Shown here: positions 7,420-16,233 of the stretch, piece after piece | How the letters are laid out: every line of letters begins with the position of its first letter | How positions within the stretch are numbered: the stretch's first letter is position 1 | From: Cupriavidus cauae | GTDB taxonomy: Bacteria; Pseudomonadota; Gammaproteobacteria; Burkholderiales; Burkholderiaceae | DNA: 64,000 bases | Direction: 5' to 3' | Assembly (NCBI RefSeq): GCF_008632125.1 | Contig: NZ_VWRN01000014.1 | Coordinates: 62,001-126,000, forward strand | Translations under genes and position numbers: made by a program | The notes under the pieces: model-generated | Databases searched by the model: none | Told to the model about the DNA's origin: nothing | The model's input: only the letters and a program-made list of their open reading frames with translations

Positions 7420-9792
7420 ATGAACAGCGGAAAAGTACAAGACCAAAGCCAGATCAAATGGATCTCCGACTTCATCTGGAACATCGCGGATGACCGCCTG
7501 CGCGACGTGTACGTGCGCGGCAAGTACCGCGACGTCATCCTGCCCTTCACGGTATTGCGGCGGCTAGATGCGGTGCTGGAGCCGACCAAGCAGAAGGTGC
7601 TGGAGCGCAAACGCTTCCTCGACACGAACAAGGTCGCCGAGCAGGACGGGGCCTTGCGCATGGCCGCCGGCCAGGCCTTCTACAACACGTCCGAATTCAC
7701 GCTGGCCAAGCTCAAGGCCGCAAGCCAGGGCCAGCGCCTGCGCGAAGACTTCATCGCCTACCTCGACGGCTTTTCGCCCAACGTCCAGGAGATCCTCACC
7801 AAGTTCAAGTTTCGCGACCAGATCCAGACCCTGGTCGATGCCCATGTGCTGGGCTATCTGATCGAGGACTTTCTCGACCCGGACATCAACCTGTCGCCGT
7901 TGCCGGTCAAGGACGCCGACGGCCGCATCAAGCTGCCCGCGCTGGACAACCACGGCATGGGCACCGTGTTCGAGGAACTCATCCGTCGCTTCAACGAAGA
8001 AAACAACGAGGAGGCTGGCGAGCACTTCACACCGCGCGACGTGGTCAAGCTCATGGCCAAGCTGCTGTTCCTGCCCGTCGCCGACCAAATCCAGTCCGGC
8101 ACCTACCTGCTCTATGACGGCGCCTGCGGCACCGGGGGCATGTTGACCGTCGCGGAGGAGACGCTTCAGGAGTTGGCCGAGGAGCACGGCAAGGAAGTTT
8201 CCATCCATCTCTTCGGGCAGGAGATCAATCCCGAAACCTACGCCATCTGCAAGGCCGATCTGCTCTTGAAGGGCGAGGGCGACGAGGCCGAGCACATCGT
8301 CGGCGGCGCGGACAAGTCCACCCTCTCGGCCGACCAGTTCCGCGCCCGCGAGTTCGACTTCATGATCTCCAACCCGCCCTACGGCAAGAGCTGGAAGACC
8401 GATCTGGAGCGCATGGGCGGCAAGCAGGGCTTTTCCGACCCGCGCTTCATCGTGAGCCACGGCGGCGCCCCCGAGTTCCGGCTCATCACCCGCACCAGCG
8501 ACGGGCAGCTCATGTTCCTCGTGAACAAGCTGCAGAAGATGAAGAAGAACTCACCCCTGGGCAGCCGCATCGCCATCGTCCACAACGGCTCGGCCCTGTT
8601 CACTGGCGACGCCGGCCAGGGCGAAAGCAACATCCGCCGTTGGGTGATCGAGAACGACTGGCTCGAAGCCATCATCGCGCTGCCGCTCAACATCTTCTAT
8701 AACACCGGCATCGCCACCTACATCTGGGTGCTCGCCAACCGCAAGGCCGAGCACCGCAAGGGCCGCGTGCAGTTGATCGACGCCAGCAAATGGTTTGCGC
8801 CGCTGCGCCGCAACCTGGGCAAGAAGAATTGCGAGCTCGCCGAGGCCGACATCCAGCGCATTCTGGACCTCTACCTCGGGCAGCCGCAAGACACACCCGA
8901 ATGCAAATGGTTCGACAACGCCGACTTCGGCTACTGGAAGATCACCGTCGAACGCCCGCTGCGCTTGAAGAGCCAGCTCAAGCGCAGCGCCATCGAGAGC
9001 CTGCGCTTTGCCAGCGGCGATGAGGCGCTGCGCGCCGAGCTTTGGGCCCGGTATGGCGATGCGCTCTACACCCGGTTCGCCAAGCTCAAGCCCGAAATCG
9101 AAGCCTGGCTGAAGGGCGATACTGGGGAAGAAGAAGACGAATTGGAGGGCGATGAGGACGAGGGCACGCCCGCAAAGAAGGCAGTGCCCGAGAAGCGCCG
9201 CAAGAAGCTGCTCGATGCCACGACGTGGCAACGCGACAAGGCGCTGCTGGAACTGGCGCTACTGGCTCGGCAGGAGCTGGGCGACGGCGTCTTCGACGAC
9301 CACAACGTGTTCCGCAAGCGCTTCGACGCCGCCATGGCCGCACACGACAAGAAACCGACCGCCGCCGAAAAGAAGGCGATCTTCAAGGCCGTGAGCTGGC
9401 GCGACGAATCGGCGCCGCCGGTGATTGCCAAGCGCACCAAGCTGAAAATGGACGGGCACTTCGAGCAGGGCTTTGACGGCAGGTATTTGGAGGTCGTTGG
9501 CAAGGATCGCTTCCTGGTCGAGTACGAGCCCGACCCGGAGCTGCGCGACACCGAGCAGGTGCCGCTCAAGGAGCCCGGCGGCATCGAGGCGTTTTTCGAG
9601 CGCGAGGTGCTGCCCCACGCCCCGGATGCCTGGATCGACCGGAGCAAGACCCAGATCGGCTACGAAATTTCCTTCGCCCGCTACTTCTACAAGCCCGCGC
9701 CGCTGCGCACACTGGCCGAAATCCGCGCCGACATCCTCGCGCTGGAGCAGCAGAGCGAGGGTTTGCTGAAGAAGATCGTGGGGGCGGTGTGA
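7420..9792 (+). CDS. hsdM: Type I restriction-modification methyltransferase subunit
   Basis: A 790-residue HsdM. An N-terminal HsdM helical domain is followed by EHFTPRDVV near residue 201, motif I DGACGTGG near residues 233-240 and catalytic NPPYGKSW near residue 317. The ATG at 7420 is preferred to the upstream ATG at 7372 because the protein then begins with a normal HsdM N-terminus. Two HsdM with one HsdS form the m6A methylase. It is longer than a typical HsdM of about 500-550 residues: an acidic linker (GEEEDELEGDEDEG, about residue 570) precedes a roughly 200-residue C-terminal extension. The stop overlaps hsdS. Confidence 0.92.
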   Translation: MNSGKVQDQSQIKWISDFIWNIADDRLRDVYVRGKYRDVILPFTVLRRLDAVLEPTKQKVLERKRFLDTNKVAEQDGALRMAAGQAFYNTSEFTLAKLKAASQGQRLREDFIAYLDGFSPNVQEILTKFKFRDQIQTLVDAHVLGYLIEDFLDPDINLSPLPVKDADGRIKLPALDNHGMGTVFEELIRRFNEENNEEAGEHFTPRDVVKLMAKLLFLPVADQIQSGTYLLYDGACGTGGMLTVAEETLQELAEEHGKEVSIHLFGQEINPETYAICKADLLLKGEGDEAEHIVGGADKSTLSADQFRAREFDFMISNPPYGKSWKTDLERMGGKQGFSDPRFIVSHGGAPEFRLITRTSDGQLMFLVNKLQKMKKNSPLGSRIAIVHNGSALFTGDAGQGESNIRRWVIENDWLEAIIALPLNIFYNTGIATYIWVLANRKAEHRKGRVQLIDASKWFAPLRRNLGKKNCELAEADIQRILDLYLGQPQDTPECKWFDNADFGYWKITVERPLRLKSQLKRSAIESLRFASGDEALRAELWARYGDALYTRFAKLKPEIEAWLKGDTGEEEDELEGDEDEGTPAKKAVPEKRRKKLLDATTWQRDKALLELALLARQELGDGVFDDHNVFRKRFDAAMAAHDKKPTAAEKKAIFKAVSWRDESAPPVIAKRTKLKMDGHFEQGFDGRYLEVVGKDRFLVEYEPDPELRDTEQVPLKEPGGIEAFFEREVLPHAPDAWIDRSKTQIGYEISFARYFYKPAPLRTLAEIRADILALEQQSEGLLKKIVGAV

Positions 9793-11189
9793 TGGCGGCG
9801 GGCAGCGCGTATCCGTGCTACCGCGACTCTGGCCTGCCATGGGCTCCCAGGGTGCCCGCTGACTGGCAAGTGCTGCGCAATGGTCGGCTGTTCAGCCACC
9901 GTGTGGAAACGGGTTTTCCTGAGTTGCCGATTCTGGAGGTGTCGCTGCGCACAGGCGTTCGCGTCCGGGACATGGACAACCTGAAGCGCAAGCAGATGAT
10001 GAGCCAGAAGGAGAAATACAAGCGCGCGTGCAAGGGCGACATTGCCTACAACATGATGCGCATGTGGCAAGGCGCGGTCGGCCCCGCTCCTGCCGACGGC
10101 TTGGTCAGCCCGGCCTATGTCGTGGTGAGGCCCTACGACGAGGCGAACAGCCACTACTGCAGCTACCTGTTCCGCACAGCAGCCTACATGCAGGAGGTCA
10201 ACAAGTTCTCGCGTGGCATCGTGGCTGACCGCAACCGGCTGTATTGGGAGTCCTTCAAACAGATGCCCTCGCTTGTGCCTCCGCGCCCCGAGCAAGACCA
10301 GATCGTCGCCTACCTGCGCGCGCAGGACGCGCACATCGCCCGCTTCATCCGCGCCAAGCGCAAGCTCATCGAGCTGCTCACCGAACAGAAGCTCGCCATC
10401 ATCGACCGCGCCGTCACGCGCGGCCTGAACCCCGCCGCGCCGCTCAAACCCTCCGGCATCGCATGGCTGGGCGAGGTGCCAGCGCATTGGGAGGTGAAGC
10501 CACTGAAACGGTGGGCACGCCTTAACGCCAGAACGCTCGGCGAGAAAACAGACCCCGACTTCGAGTTCCGCTACGTGGACATCGGCTCGGTAGGAACCGG
10601 GCGCTTGGCGAAGGAACTTGAGCGCATCCGCTTCGAGGCTGCGCCGTCCCGAGCGCGTCGCGTCCTGCGCCGAGGCGACACCATTATCTCGACTGTGCGG
10701 ACTTACCTGAAGGCCATCTGGTATGTCAGTGAGGACGCAGAAGACCTGATCGCATCCACCGGTTTCGCGGTGCTCACACCCAGCAACAGTGTGGAGCCGG
10801 AGTACCTCGGTTACGTCATCCAGAGCAACGCCTTCGTGAACCGGGTGACGGCCAATTCCATCGGCATCGCATATCCCGCCATCGCAGAAACTGTGCTGGG
10901 GCGCTTCCCTGTGGCGTTGCCGCCAACCGTGAATGAGCAGCAGGACATCGTTGCGCACATCAAGACCGAGAGTGCGCCGCTGGACGAAGCCATCGCCCGC
11001 GCCGAGCAGGAAATCAAGCTGATCCGCGAATACCGCGACCGTCTCATTGCCGACGTGGTCACCGGCCAAATCGATGTGCGCGGATGGCAGCCCGGCCCGG
11101 ACGATGTGGCGAGCGACGAGGAACTGGCTGCCTTGGGCGACGACGAGGCTGGCAACAGCGACGAGGAGGAAGCCGATGGCGACAACTGA
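9792..11189 (+). CDS. hsdS: Type I restriction-modification specificity subunit
   Basis: A 465-residue HsdS with the standard two-target-domain layout. The first recognition domain covers about residues 1-160 and the central conserved helix starts at PRPEQDQIVAYLRAQ. The second recognition domain begins at HWEVKPLKRW near residue 232, and a second helix follows NEQQDIVAHI. The two helices set the spacing of the bipartite target site. Start at ATG 9792 overlaps the hsdM TGA; a GTG at 9789 is an alternative. The end is very acidic and overlaps hsdR by 14 bp. The target sequence cannot be read from the protein. Confidence 0.9.
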   Translation: MAAGSAYPCYRDSGLPWAPRVPADWQVLRNGRLFSHRVETGFPELPILEVSLRTGVRVRDMDNLKRKQMMSQKEKYKRACKGDIAYNMMRMWQGAVGPAPADGLVSPAYVVVRPYDEANSHYCSYLFRTAAYMQEVNKFSRGIVADRNRLYWESFKQMPSLVPPRPEQDQIVAYLRAQDAHIARFIRAKRKLIELLTEQKLAIIDRAVTRGLNPAAPLKPSGIAWLGEVPAHWEVKPLKRWARLNARTLGEKTDPDFEFRYVDIGSVGTGRLAKELERIRFEAAPSRARRVLRRGDTIISTVRTYLKAIWYVSEDAEDLIASTGFAVLTPSNSVEPEYLGYVIQSNAFVNRVTANSIGIAYPAIAETVLGRFPVALPPTVNEQQDIVAHIKTESAPLDEAIARAEQEIKLIREYRDRLIADVVTGQIDVRGWQPGPDDVASDEELAALGDDEAGNSDEEEADGDN

Positions 11190-14175
11190 CACCAGCGAAA
11201 AAGGTCTCGAAGCCCTGATCGTGCGCGATCTGGTCGCCTGCGGCTACGTGCAGGGCCATGCCGCGGACTACCACCGCGACGTGGCGCTGGACCTGACCCA
11301 GTTGCTCGCCTTCTTGCGGGCCACGCAGCCGAAGGCCGTCGAAACGCTGAACCTGGACGCCGATGGCATCCAGCGCACCCAGTTTCTGCACCGGCTGCAA
11401 GGCGAGATCGCCAAGCGCGGGGTGGTGGACGTGCTGCGCAAAGGTGTGGGCCACGGGCCGGTACACGTCGATCTCTACAAGCTGCTGCCCACGCCGGGCA
11501 ATGCGGCCGCCACCGAGGCCTTCGGCAAGAACCTCTTCAGCGTCACCCGCCAGGTGCGGTACAGCAACGACGAGTCTCAGCGTGCGCTGGACATGGTGGT
11601 GTTTATCAACGGCCTGCCGGTGCTCACCTTCGAGTTGAAGAACTCACTGACCAAGCAGACCGTGGCGGACGCCGTGGTGCAGTACCAGACCGACCGCAAC
11701 CCGGCCGAACTGCTGTTCCAGCTGGGCCGCTGCATCGCCCACGTGGCGGTGGACGATGCCGAGGTGCGCTTCTGCACCCACCTGACCGGCAAGACCTCCT
11801 GGTTTCTGCCCTTCAACCAGGGTTGGAACAGCGGCGCGGGCAACCCGCCGAACCCGAATGGCCTGAGGACCGACTACCTGTGGAAGCAGGTGCTGGCCAA
11901 GGAGTCGCTGGCCAACATCATCGAGAACTACGCGCAGGTCATCGAGGAGGAAGAGGAAGACACCAATGGCCGCAAACGCAGGACGCGCAAGCAGATTTTT
12001 CCCCGCTTCCACCAGTTGCGCACCGTGCGCGCGCTGCTGCGCCGTTCGCGCGCCGACGGCGTGGGCAAGCGCTACCTGATCCAGCACTCGGCCGGCAGCG
12101 GCAAGAGCAACACGATTGCCTGGCTGGCACACCAGCTGGTGGAGCTGAAGACGGCGGCGGACAACACACAGGCGCAGTTCGACTCGGTCATCGTCATCAC
12201 CGACCGCCGCGCGCTGGATGCGCAGATCGCCCGCACCATCAAGGCCTACGACCACGTGGCTTCGATCTACGGTCATTCGGAAAGCGCCGACGAGCTGCGC
12301 ACCTTCCTGCGCCGGGGCAAGAAGATCATCGTCACCACGGTGCAGAAGTTCCCGTTCATCCTGGACGAACTGGGGGACCTTGGTGACAAGAAGTTCGCGC
12401 TGCTAATCGACGAGGCGCATTCCAGCCAGGGCGGCAAGACCACGGCCAAGATGCATCTGGCGCTCTCCAGCCAGGCGGCAGAGGGCGCCGAGGAAGAAGA
12501 GGAGTCGGTCGAGGACAAGGTCAACGCCTTGATCGAATCCCGAAGGATGCTGGGCAACGCCAGCTATTACGCCTTCACGGCCACGCCCAAGACGAAGACC
12601 CTGGAGCTTTTCGGCGAGCGCCAGGTGGTGGGCGACACGGTGCAATTCCGTTCGCCCGAGGAGCTCACCTACACCACCAAGCAGGCGATCCAGGAGGGCT
12701 TCATCCTCGACGTGATCGCCAACTACACGCCGGTGTCGAGCTTCTACCACGTCGCCAAGACCGTCGAGCACGACCCGGAGGTGGACAAGGCCAAGGCGCT
12801 GAAGAAGATCCGGCGCTACGTGGAGTCCCACGACAAGGCCATCCGCCGCAAGGCCGAGATCATGGTCGATCACTTTGCCGAACAGGTGATCGGCGCCAAG
12901 AAGATCGGCGGCAAAGCCCGCGCGATGATCGTCTGCAATGGCATCGCCCGGGCCATCGACTACTTCCGCGAGGTGTCGGACTACCTCACCGAGATCAAGA
13001 GTCCGTACAAGGCCATCGTGGCGTATTCTGGCGAGTTCGAGGTGGGCGGCTCGAAGAAGACCGAGGCCGATCTCAACGGGTTTCCGAGCAAGGACATTCC
13101 GGCCAAGCTCAGGCAGGAGCCGTATCGTTTCCTGATCGTCGCCAACAAGTTTGTCACCGGTTTCGACGAGCCGCTGCTGCACACGATGTACGTGGACAAG
13201 CCGCTGGCCGGCGTGCTGGCGGTGCAGACGCTCTCGCGCTTGAACCGGGCGCACCCGCAGAAGGCCGACACCTTCGTGCTCGACTTCGCCGACAACGCGG
13301 AGGCCGTGAAGGCGGCGTTTCAGGAGTACTACCGCGCCACGATCCAGGAGGGGGAGACTGACCCGAACAAGCTCCACGACCTGAAGAGCGACCTGGACGC
13401 ACAGCAGGTCTACAGCTGGCAGCAGGTCGAAGACCTCGTTGCGCAGTACCTGGGCGGCGCCGAGCGCGACCGGCTCGACCCGATCCTAGATGCGTGCGTC
13501 GCCGAGTACGTCGAAAAGCTCTCGGAGGACGACCAAGTGAAGTTCAAGGGCAAGGCGAAGGCCTTCGTCCGCAGCTATTCGTTCCTTTCGGCCATCCTGC
13601 CCTACGGTCACCCGGCCTGGGAGAAGCTGTCGATCTTCCTGAACTTCCTGATTCCGAAGCTGCCCGCGCCCAAAGAGGAAGACCTGTCCAAGGGTGTGCT
13701 GGAGGCCATCGACATGGACAGCTACCGCGCGCAGGCGCAGGCCTCGATGCGCATGGCCATGGACGACACCGATGCCTTGGTCGAACCTCCACCGCCCGGT
13801 GGTGGCGGAGGTGGCGGCGAGCCGGAACTGGATCGTTTGTCGAACATCATCAAGCAGTTCAACGACCTGTTCGGCAACATCGAGTGGCATGACGCCGACA
13901 ACATTCGCAAGGTCGTCACCGAAGAGATTCCGGCGCGCGTCGCGCAGGACAAGGCCTACCAGAACGCGCAGGCCAACTCGGGCAAACAGAACGCGCGGCT
14001 GGAGCACGACAAGGCGCTCAATCGCGTGGTGTTGGAGCTGCTGGACGACCACACGGAACTCTTCAAGCAGTTCAGCGACAACCCGAACTTCAAACGCTGG
14101 CTGGCGGACATGGTGTTCGATTCGACCTATCGCCCCGGTGCAACACCGCCCGCGCCGCCGCAGGGCAGCGCGTGA
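11176..14175 (+). CDS. hsdR: Type I restriction enzyme endonuclease/translocase subunit
   Basis: A 999-residue HsdR. The N-terminal PD-(D/E)xK nuclease shows its Asp in RALDMVVF near residue 138 and the ExK pair in FELKNSL near residue 155. The SF2 motor has Walker A HSAGSGKSNT near residue 302 and DEAH (LIDEAHSSQGG) near residue 411. The C-terminal helical part contains a seven-glycine run near residues 878-884. The chosen ATG at 11176 starts 14 bp before the hsdS stop. All visible catalytic residues are intact, so the system looks functional. Confidence 0.92.
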   Translation: MATTDTSEKGLEALIVRDLVACGYVQGHAADYHRDVALDLTQLLAFLRATQPKAVETLNLDADGIQRTQFLHRLQGEIAKRGVVDVLRKGVGHGPVHVDLYKLLPTPGNAAATEAFGKNLFSVTRQVRYSNDESQRALDMVVFINGLPVLTFELKNSLTKQTVADAVVQYQTDRNPAELLFQLGRCIAHVAVDDAEVRFCTHLTGKTSWFLPFNQGWNSGAGNPPNPNGLRTDYLWKQVLAKESLANIIENYAQVIEEEEEDTNGRKRRTRKQIFPRFHQLRTVRALLRRSRADGVGKRYLIQHSAGSGKSNTIAWLAHQLVELKTAADNTQAQFDSVIVITDRRALDAQIARTIKAYDHVASIYGHSESADELRTFLRRGKKIIVTTVQKFPFILDELGDLGDKKFALLIDEAHSSQGGKTTAKMHLALSSQAAEGAEEEEESVEDKVNALIESRRMLGNASYYAFTATPKTKTLELFGERQVVGDTVQFRSPEELTYTTKQAIQEGFILDVIANYTPVSSFYHVAKTVEHDPEVDKAKALKKIRRYVESHDKAIRRKAEIMVDHFAEQVIGAKKIGGKARAMIVCNGIARAIDYFREVSDYLTEIKSPYKAIVAYSGEFEVGGSKKTEADLNGFPSKDIPAKLRQEPYRFLIVANKFVTGFDEPLLHTMYVDKPLAGVLAVQTLSRLNRAHPQKADTFVLDFADNAEAVKAAFQEYYRATIQEGETDPNKLHDLKSDLDAQQVYSWQQVEDLVAQYLGGAERDRLDPILDACVAEYVEKLSEDDQVKFKGKAKAFVRSYSFLSAILPYGHPAWEKLSIFLNFLIPKLPAPKEEDLSKGVLEAIDMDSYRAQAQASMRMAMDDTDALVEPPPPGGGGGGGEPELDRLSNIIKQFNDLFGNIEWHDADNIRKVVTEEIPARVAQDKAYQNAQANSGKQNARLEHDKALNRVVLELLDDHTELFKQFSDNPNFKRWLADMVFDSTYRPGATPPAPPQGSA

Positions 14176-14181
14176 ATCTGT

Positions 14182-14472
14182 TCACTCAAGGTGCCCGACC
14201 ACATCAAGTCGTTGGTCGCCGCGCTGGAACGCGCCAAACCATGCATCGCGGGAATTGGCATGGGCCCGGCTGAGCAGCATGGCGAAGCCGTCGCCGCCGT
14301 GCTGGCAGGCCGTGCCGAAATCGCTGGTGTCAAACCGCGCCTCTCGGATCAGCGTTGGAGCGACGGACTTCATGGCGTACTCGAAGAGATCGAGAAGATG
14401 GGCTTGCAAGGATTCGTCGACATTCGCGGCGGTGACGTCGTCGATGATGGCCTTCTTGAATCGTGGGTTCAC
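14182..14472 (-). CDS. Hypothetical 96-residue protein (strand uncertain)
   Basis: A GTG-started leftward frame with CTGGAG six bases upstream encodes a 96-residue protein that I do not recognise. Codon third positions are GC-rich, and the N-terminal half looks like a normal helical protein (AIIDDVTAANVDESLQAHLL). A competing rightward frame (14191-14499, GTG start, 102 residues) covers the same bases and would follow hsdR. Only one is likely real; I favour the leftward frame on codon use. It sits at the junction between the type I operon and the prophage lysis genes and may be truncated. Confidence 0.35.
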   Translation of the reverse strand: MNPRFKKAIIDDVTAANVDESLQAHLLDLFEYAMKSVAPTLIREARFDTSDFGTACQHGGDGFAMLLSRAHANSRDAWFGAFQRGDQRLDVVGHLE

Positions 14473-14550
14473 AGCGCACTCCAGAAATCAAGGAGATGAC
14501 ATGAACGCGCTGTTTCGGCGTGAAGCCAAGCGCTTGCGAACTGCTCGTTT

Positions 14551-15015
14551 TCAGGCATTGCAAAGGAGCCAAACGGCCTCAGCTTCCCGACGCGATACAA
14601 GGCCGGGGAGCACCTTGCCGCCGCCATAGATCCAGCGCCGCAGCTCCGTCGCGGCGGCGGGCCAGTCCCGCTGGTTGATCCGCCGCCGCAGCGTCGAGGT
14701 CTGCAAGCGCCCACCACCGAGGTTGAATGTGAAATCCACGATGGCCGCCAACCGCCCTTCGGGTTCGGAGGCCAATACCGGGCAATAGCGCAGCGTGGCG
14801 GCCAGCGCCGTGTTCAGGTCGAGGGCGAGATACGCTTCCGCTTCGTCCTCGGTGATCGGCGGGTGCTGGGCATCGCAGAGGTGGCCGAAGCCAATCGTCC
14901 AATACCCCGCCGGGCAGATGTACGGATACGCGCGGCCCGGATCGGCTTTCGGAACGCGGTGGAAGCCCTCGAAGCGCTTGGCCAGATCGATGGCCGATTG
15001 CGGCACCTCGATCAC
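14551..15015 (-). CDS. Phage endolysin, T4-lysozyme type (GH24)
   Basis: A 154-residue muramidase that cleaves peptidoglycan at lysis. The family's catalytic Glu is in AKRFEGFH (residue 16) and the Thr in GYWTIGFGH. Between them, where T4 lysozyme has Asp20, this protein has Cys (YICPAGYW), a substitution seen in other phage lysozymes. No signal peptide or signal-arrest helix is visible, so release depends on the holin. The GTG start at 15015 forms a GTGA overlap with the holin stop; a longer frame upstream is a reading-through artefact. Last gene of the phage late operon. Confidence 0.88.
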   Translation of the reverse strand: MIEVPQSAIDLAKRFEGFHRVPKADPGRAYPYICPAGYWTIGFGHLCDAQHPPITEDEAEAYLALDLNTALAATLRYCPVLASEPEGRLAAIVDFTFNLGGGRLQTSTLRRRINQRDWPAAATELRRWIYGGGKVLPGLVSRREAEAVWLLCNA

Positions 15016-15488
15016 GGCCGCACCCGGTCGAACACGCGACCCAAAAACCAGAAGTTCAGCACCCCGGCCCACAGCGCCTGGTCGGCCTCTGTCCACGCGT
15101 GCAGGACGGCCAAGCCCCATCCCGTGCCGGCAGTCACGGCGGCCGCGAACGCCGCCGTCTTGGCCGCGCAGTACAACGCCATGAACCAGTAGGTGATCAC
15201 GGGCCGCACGCTGCACGACAGCGCGTCGGCCCAACGCACGCCGGTTTTCTCTCCCTGCGTGCGCACGGCTTCGCGCAGCGTCTCGATGGCACCGACGTTC
15301 CACGCCGCATCCGCGCTCGCGCCGATCTCGGCCATCCGCTGCGCGCCGCGCAGCTTCTCGAACTCCAGTGCCTTGTCCTGCATCGCCAGTTCGTGGCCGC
15401 GCTCGCCCTTGCGGTCGAGCCATTTCAGGATTTCCGGCGCGAGACGGAAGGCGCCGCCGAGGAGGCCGCCAAGCAGAGTCTCGATCAT
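15012..15488 (-). CDS. Three-transmembrane phage holin (GTA-type)
   Basis: A 158-residue protein starting with a glycine-rich MIETLLGGLLGGAFRLAPEI segment, then a charged helical middle, then two hydrophobic stretches (VITYWFMALYCAAKTAAFAAA and WAGVLNFWFLG). This matches the 3TM holin family of gene-transfer agents and siphophages, which permeabilises the inner membrane to release endolysin. It overlaps the endolysin and the upstream 100-residue protein by 4 bp each, giving a tightly coupled lysis cassette. Confidence 0.75.
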   Translation of the reverse strand: MIETLLGGLLGGAFRLAPEILKWLDRKGERGHELAMQDKALEFEKLRGAQRMAEIGASADAAWNVGAIETLREAVRTQGEKTGVRWADALSCSVRPVITYWFMALYCAAKTAAFAAAVTAGTGWGLAVLHAWTEADQALWAGVLNFWFLGRVFDRVRP

Positions 15489-15787
15489 TGGGGGCCTCCC
15501 ATCAGTTTGAGTTTGATGGCGGCACCGACCAGCAGCGCGGCCAGGATGCCGGTGGTGACCACTTTGATGAAGGTTTGCCACGCGGTGCGCCGGGCATCGC
15601 GCCACGCATCCAGCAGATCACGCAGCTCGCGGATGTCGCGCGCCGCGTGGCCGTTTTCCAGGCCGAGATGGGCGAGGCAACGCTCGGCTCCGCGTTCGGC
15701 GGCACGGTCGAGCAGTTCGTCGAAGTCCTCCTTGCGCAGCAGGAGCATGTTCTCGACGAGCGCTGGTTTGCTGTCAGGTTCAGTCAT
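15485..15787 (-). CDS. DUF6127-like membrane protein of the lysis cassette
   Basis: A 100-residue protein with a charged helical N-terminus (LVENMLLLRKEDFDELLDRA) and one C-terminal transmembrane helix (FIKVVTTGILAALLVGAAI). It resembles DUF6127 proteins found next to phage holins. Its stop overlaps the holin start in an ATGA, and a terminator-like hairpin lies just upstream. It may assist or time lysis; this is inferred from position. Confidence 0.65.
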   Translation of the reverse strand: MTEPDSKPALVENMLLLRKEDFDELLDRAAERGAERCLAHLGLENGHAARDIRELRDLLDAWRDARRTAWQTFIKVVTTGILAALLVGAAIKLKLMGGPQ

Positions 15788-15806
15788 GGGTGGTCTCCAG
15801 AAATGC

Positions 15807-15831
15807 GAAACCCGCCTCGAGGGCGGGTTTC
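15807..15831 (-). terminator. Terminator between tail and lysis genes
   Basis: A perfect 10-bp inverted repeat (GAAACCCGCC arm) with a 4-base loop lies between the DUF2793 gene and the lysis cassette. On the minus strand it ends in GGGTTTC with only a short T run, so it may attenuate rather than stop late transcription. Confidence 0.55.
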
Positions 15832-15850
15832 AGGTGGGCGAAAGTAATGA

Positions 15851-16204
15851 TCAGAAGGCGAGGCCAGGGCTCCAGCCGGAGGCCTTGTAGACTGAGAGCA
15901 CGCCCTCGTCCTCGATGAAGCAGGTCCAGCCGATCTTCGGAGCATAGAACGACCACCCCGCATCGATGCGGACGGCAATCTGGCCGGCTTTTCCGGCCCA
16001 GGCACCGGTGGGATTGGCCGCCACGATGTAGCGGTCGCCGTTGGCGGGCGAGGCCGGCGGCGTGGCTTGCGCGCGCGACTTCACCGACAGCTGCAGCACC
16101 GCATCGAGCAGCTTCAGGTTGGCGTCCATCCCCGTGTTCCAGCCCGACTCGCGGGCGGCCCAGCCGTAGTTCACGCCCAAGTTCGGGCCTTGCAGAGCTG
16201 CCAT
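15851..16204 (-). CDS. DUF2793 phage structural protein
   Basis: A 117-residue protein matching the DUF2793 pattern (NYGWAARESGWNTGMDANLKLL, then ASPANGDRYIVA and GWSFYAPKIGW). This domain occurs at or near tail-fibre proteins of siphophages and gene-transfer agents and probably sits on the virion tip. The ATG at 16204 was chosen because GGAGAGAATGAC gives a good ribosome site; the longer upstream frame is not needed. Last gene before the lysis terminator. Confidence 0.75.
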   Translation of the reverse strand: MAALQGPNLGVNYGWAARESGWNTGMDANLKLLDAVLQLSVKSRAQATPPASPANGDRYIVAANPTGAWAGKAGQIAVRIDAGWSFYAPKIGWTCFIEDEGVLSVYKASGWSPGLAF

Positions 16205-16233
16205 GTCATTCTCTCCAATGGATTGTGGTGGGG

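Noticed and set aside
14551..15423. Long frame reading into the endolysin
   Set aside because: The upstream part is a shadow of the holin gene; the endolysin starts at GTG 15015 with a coupled overlap.
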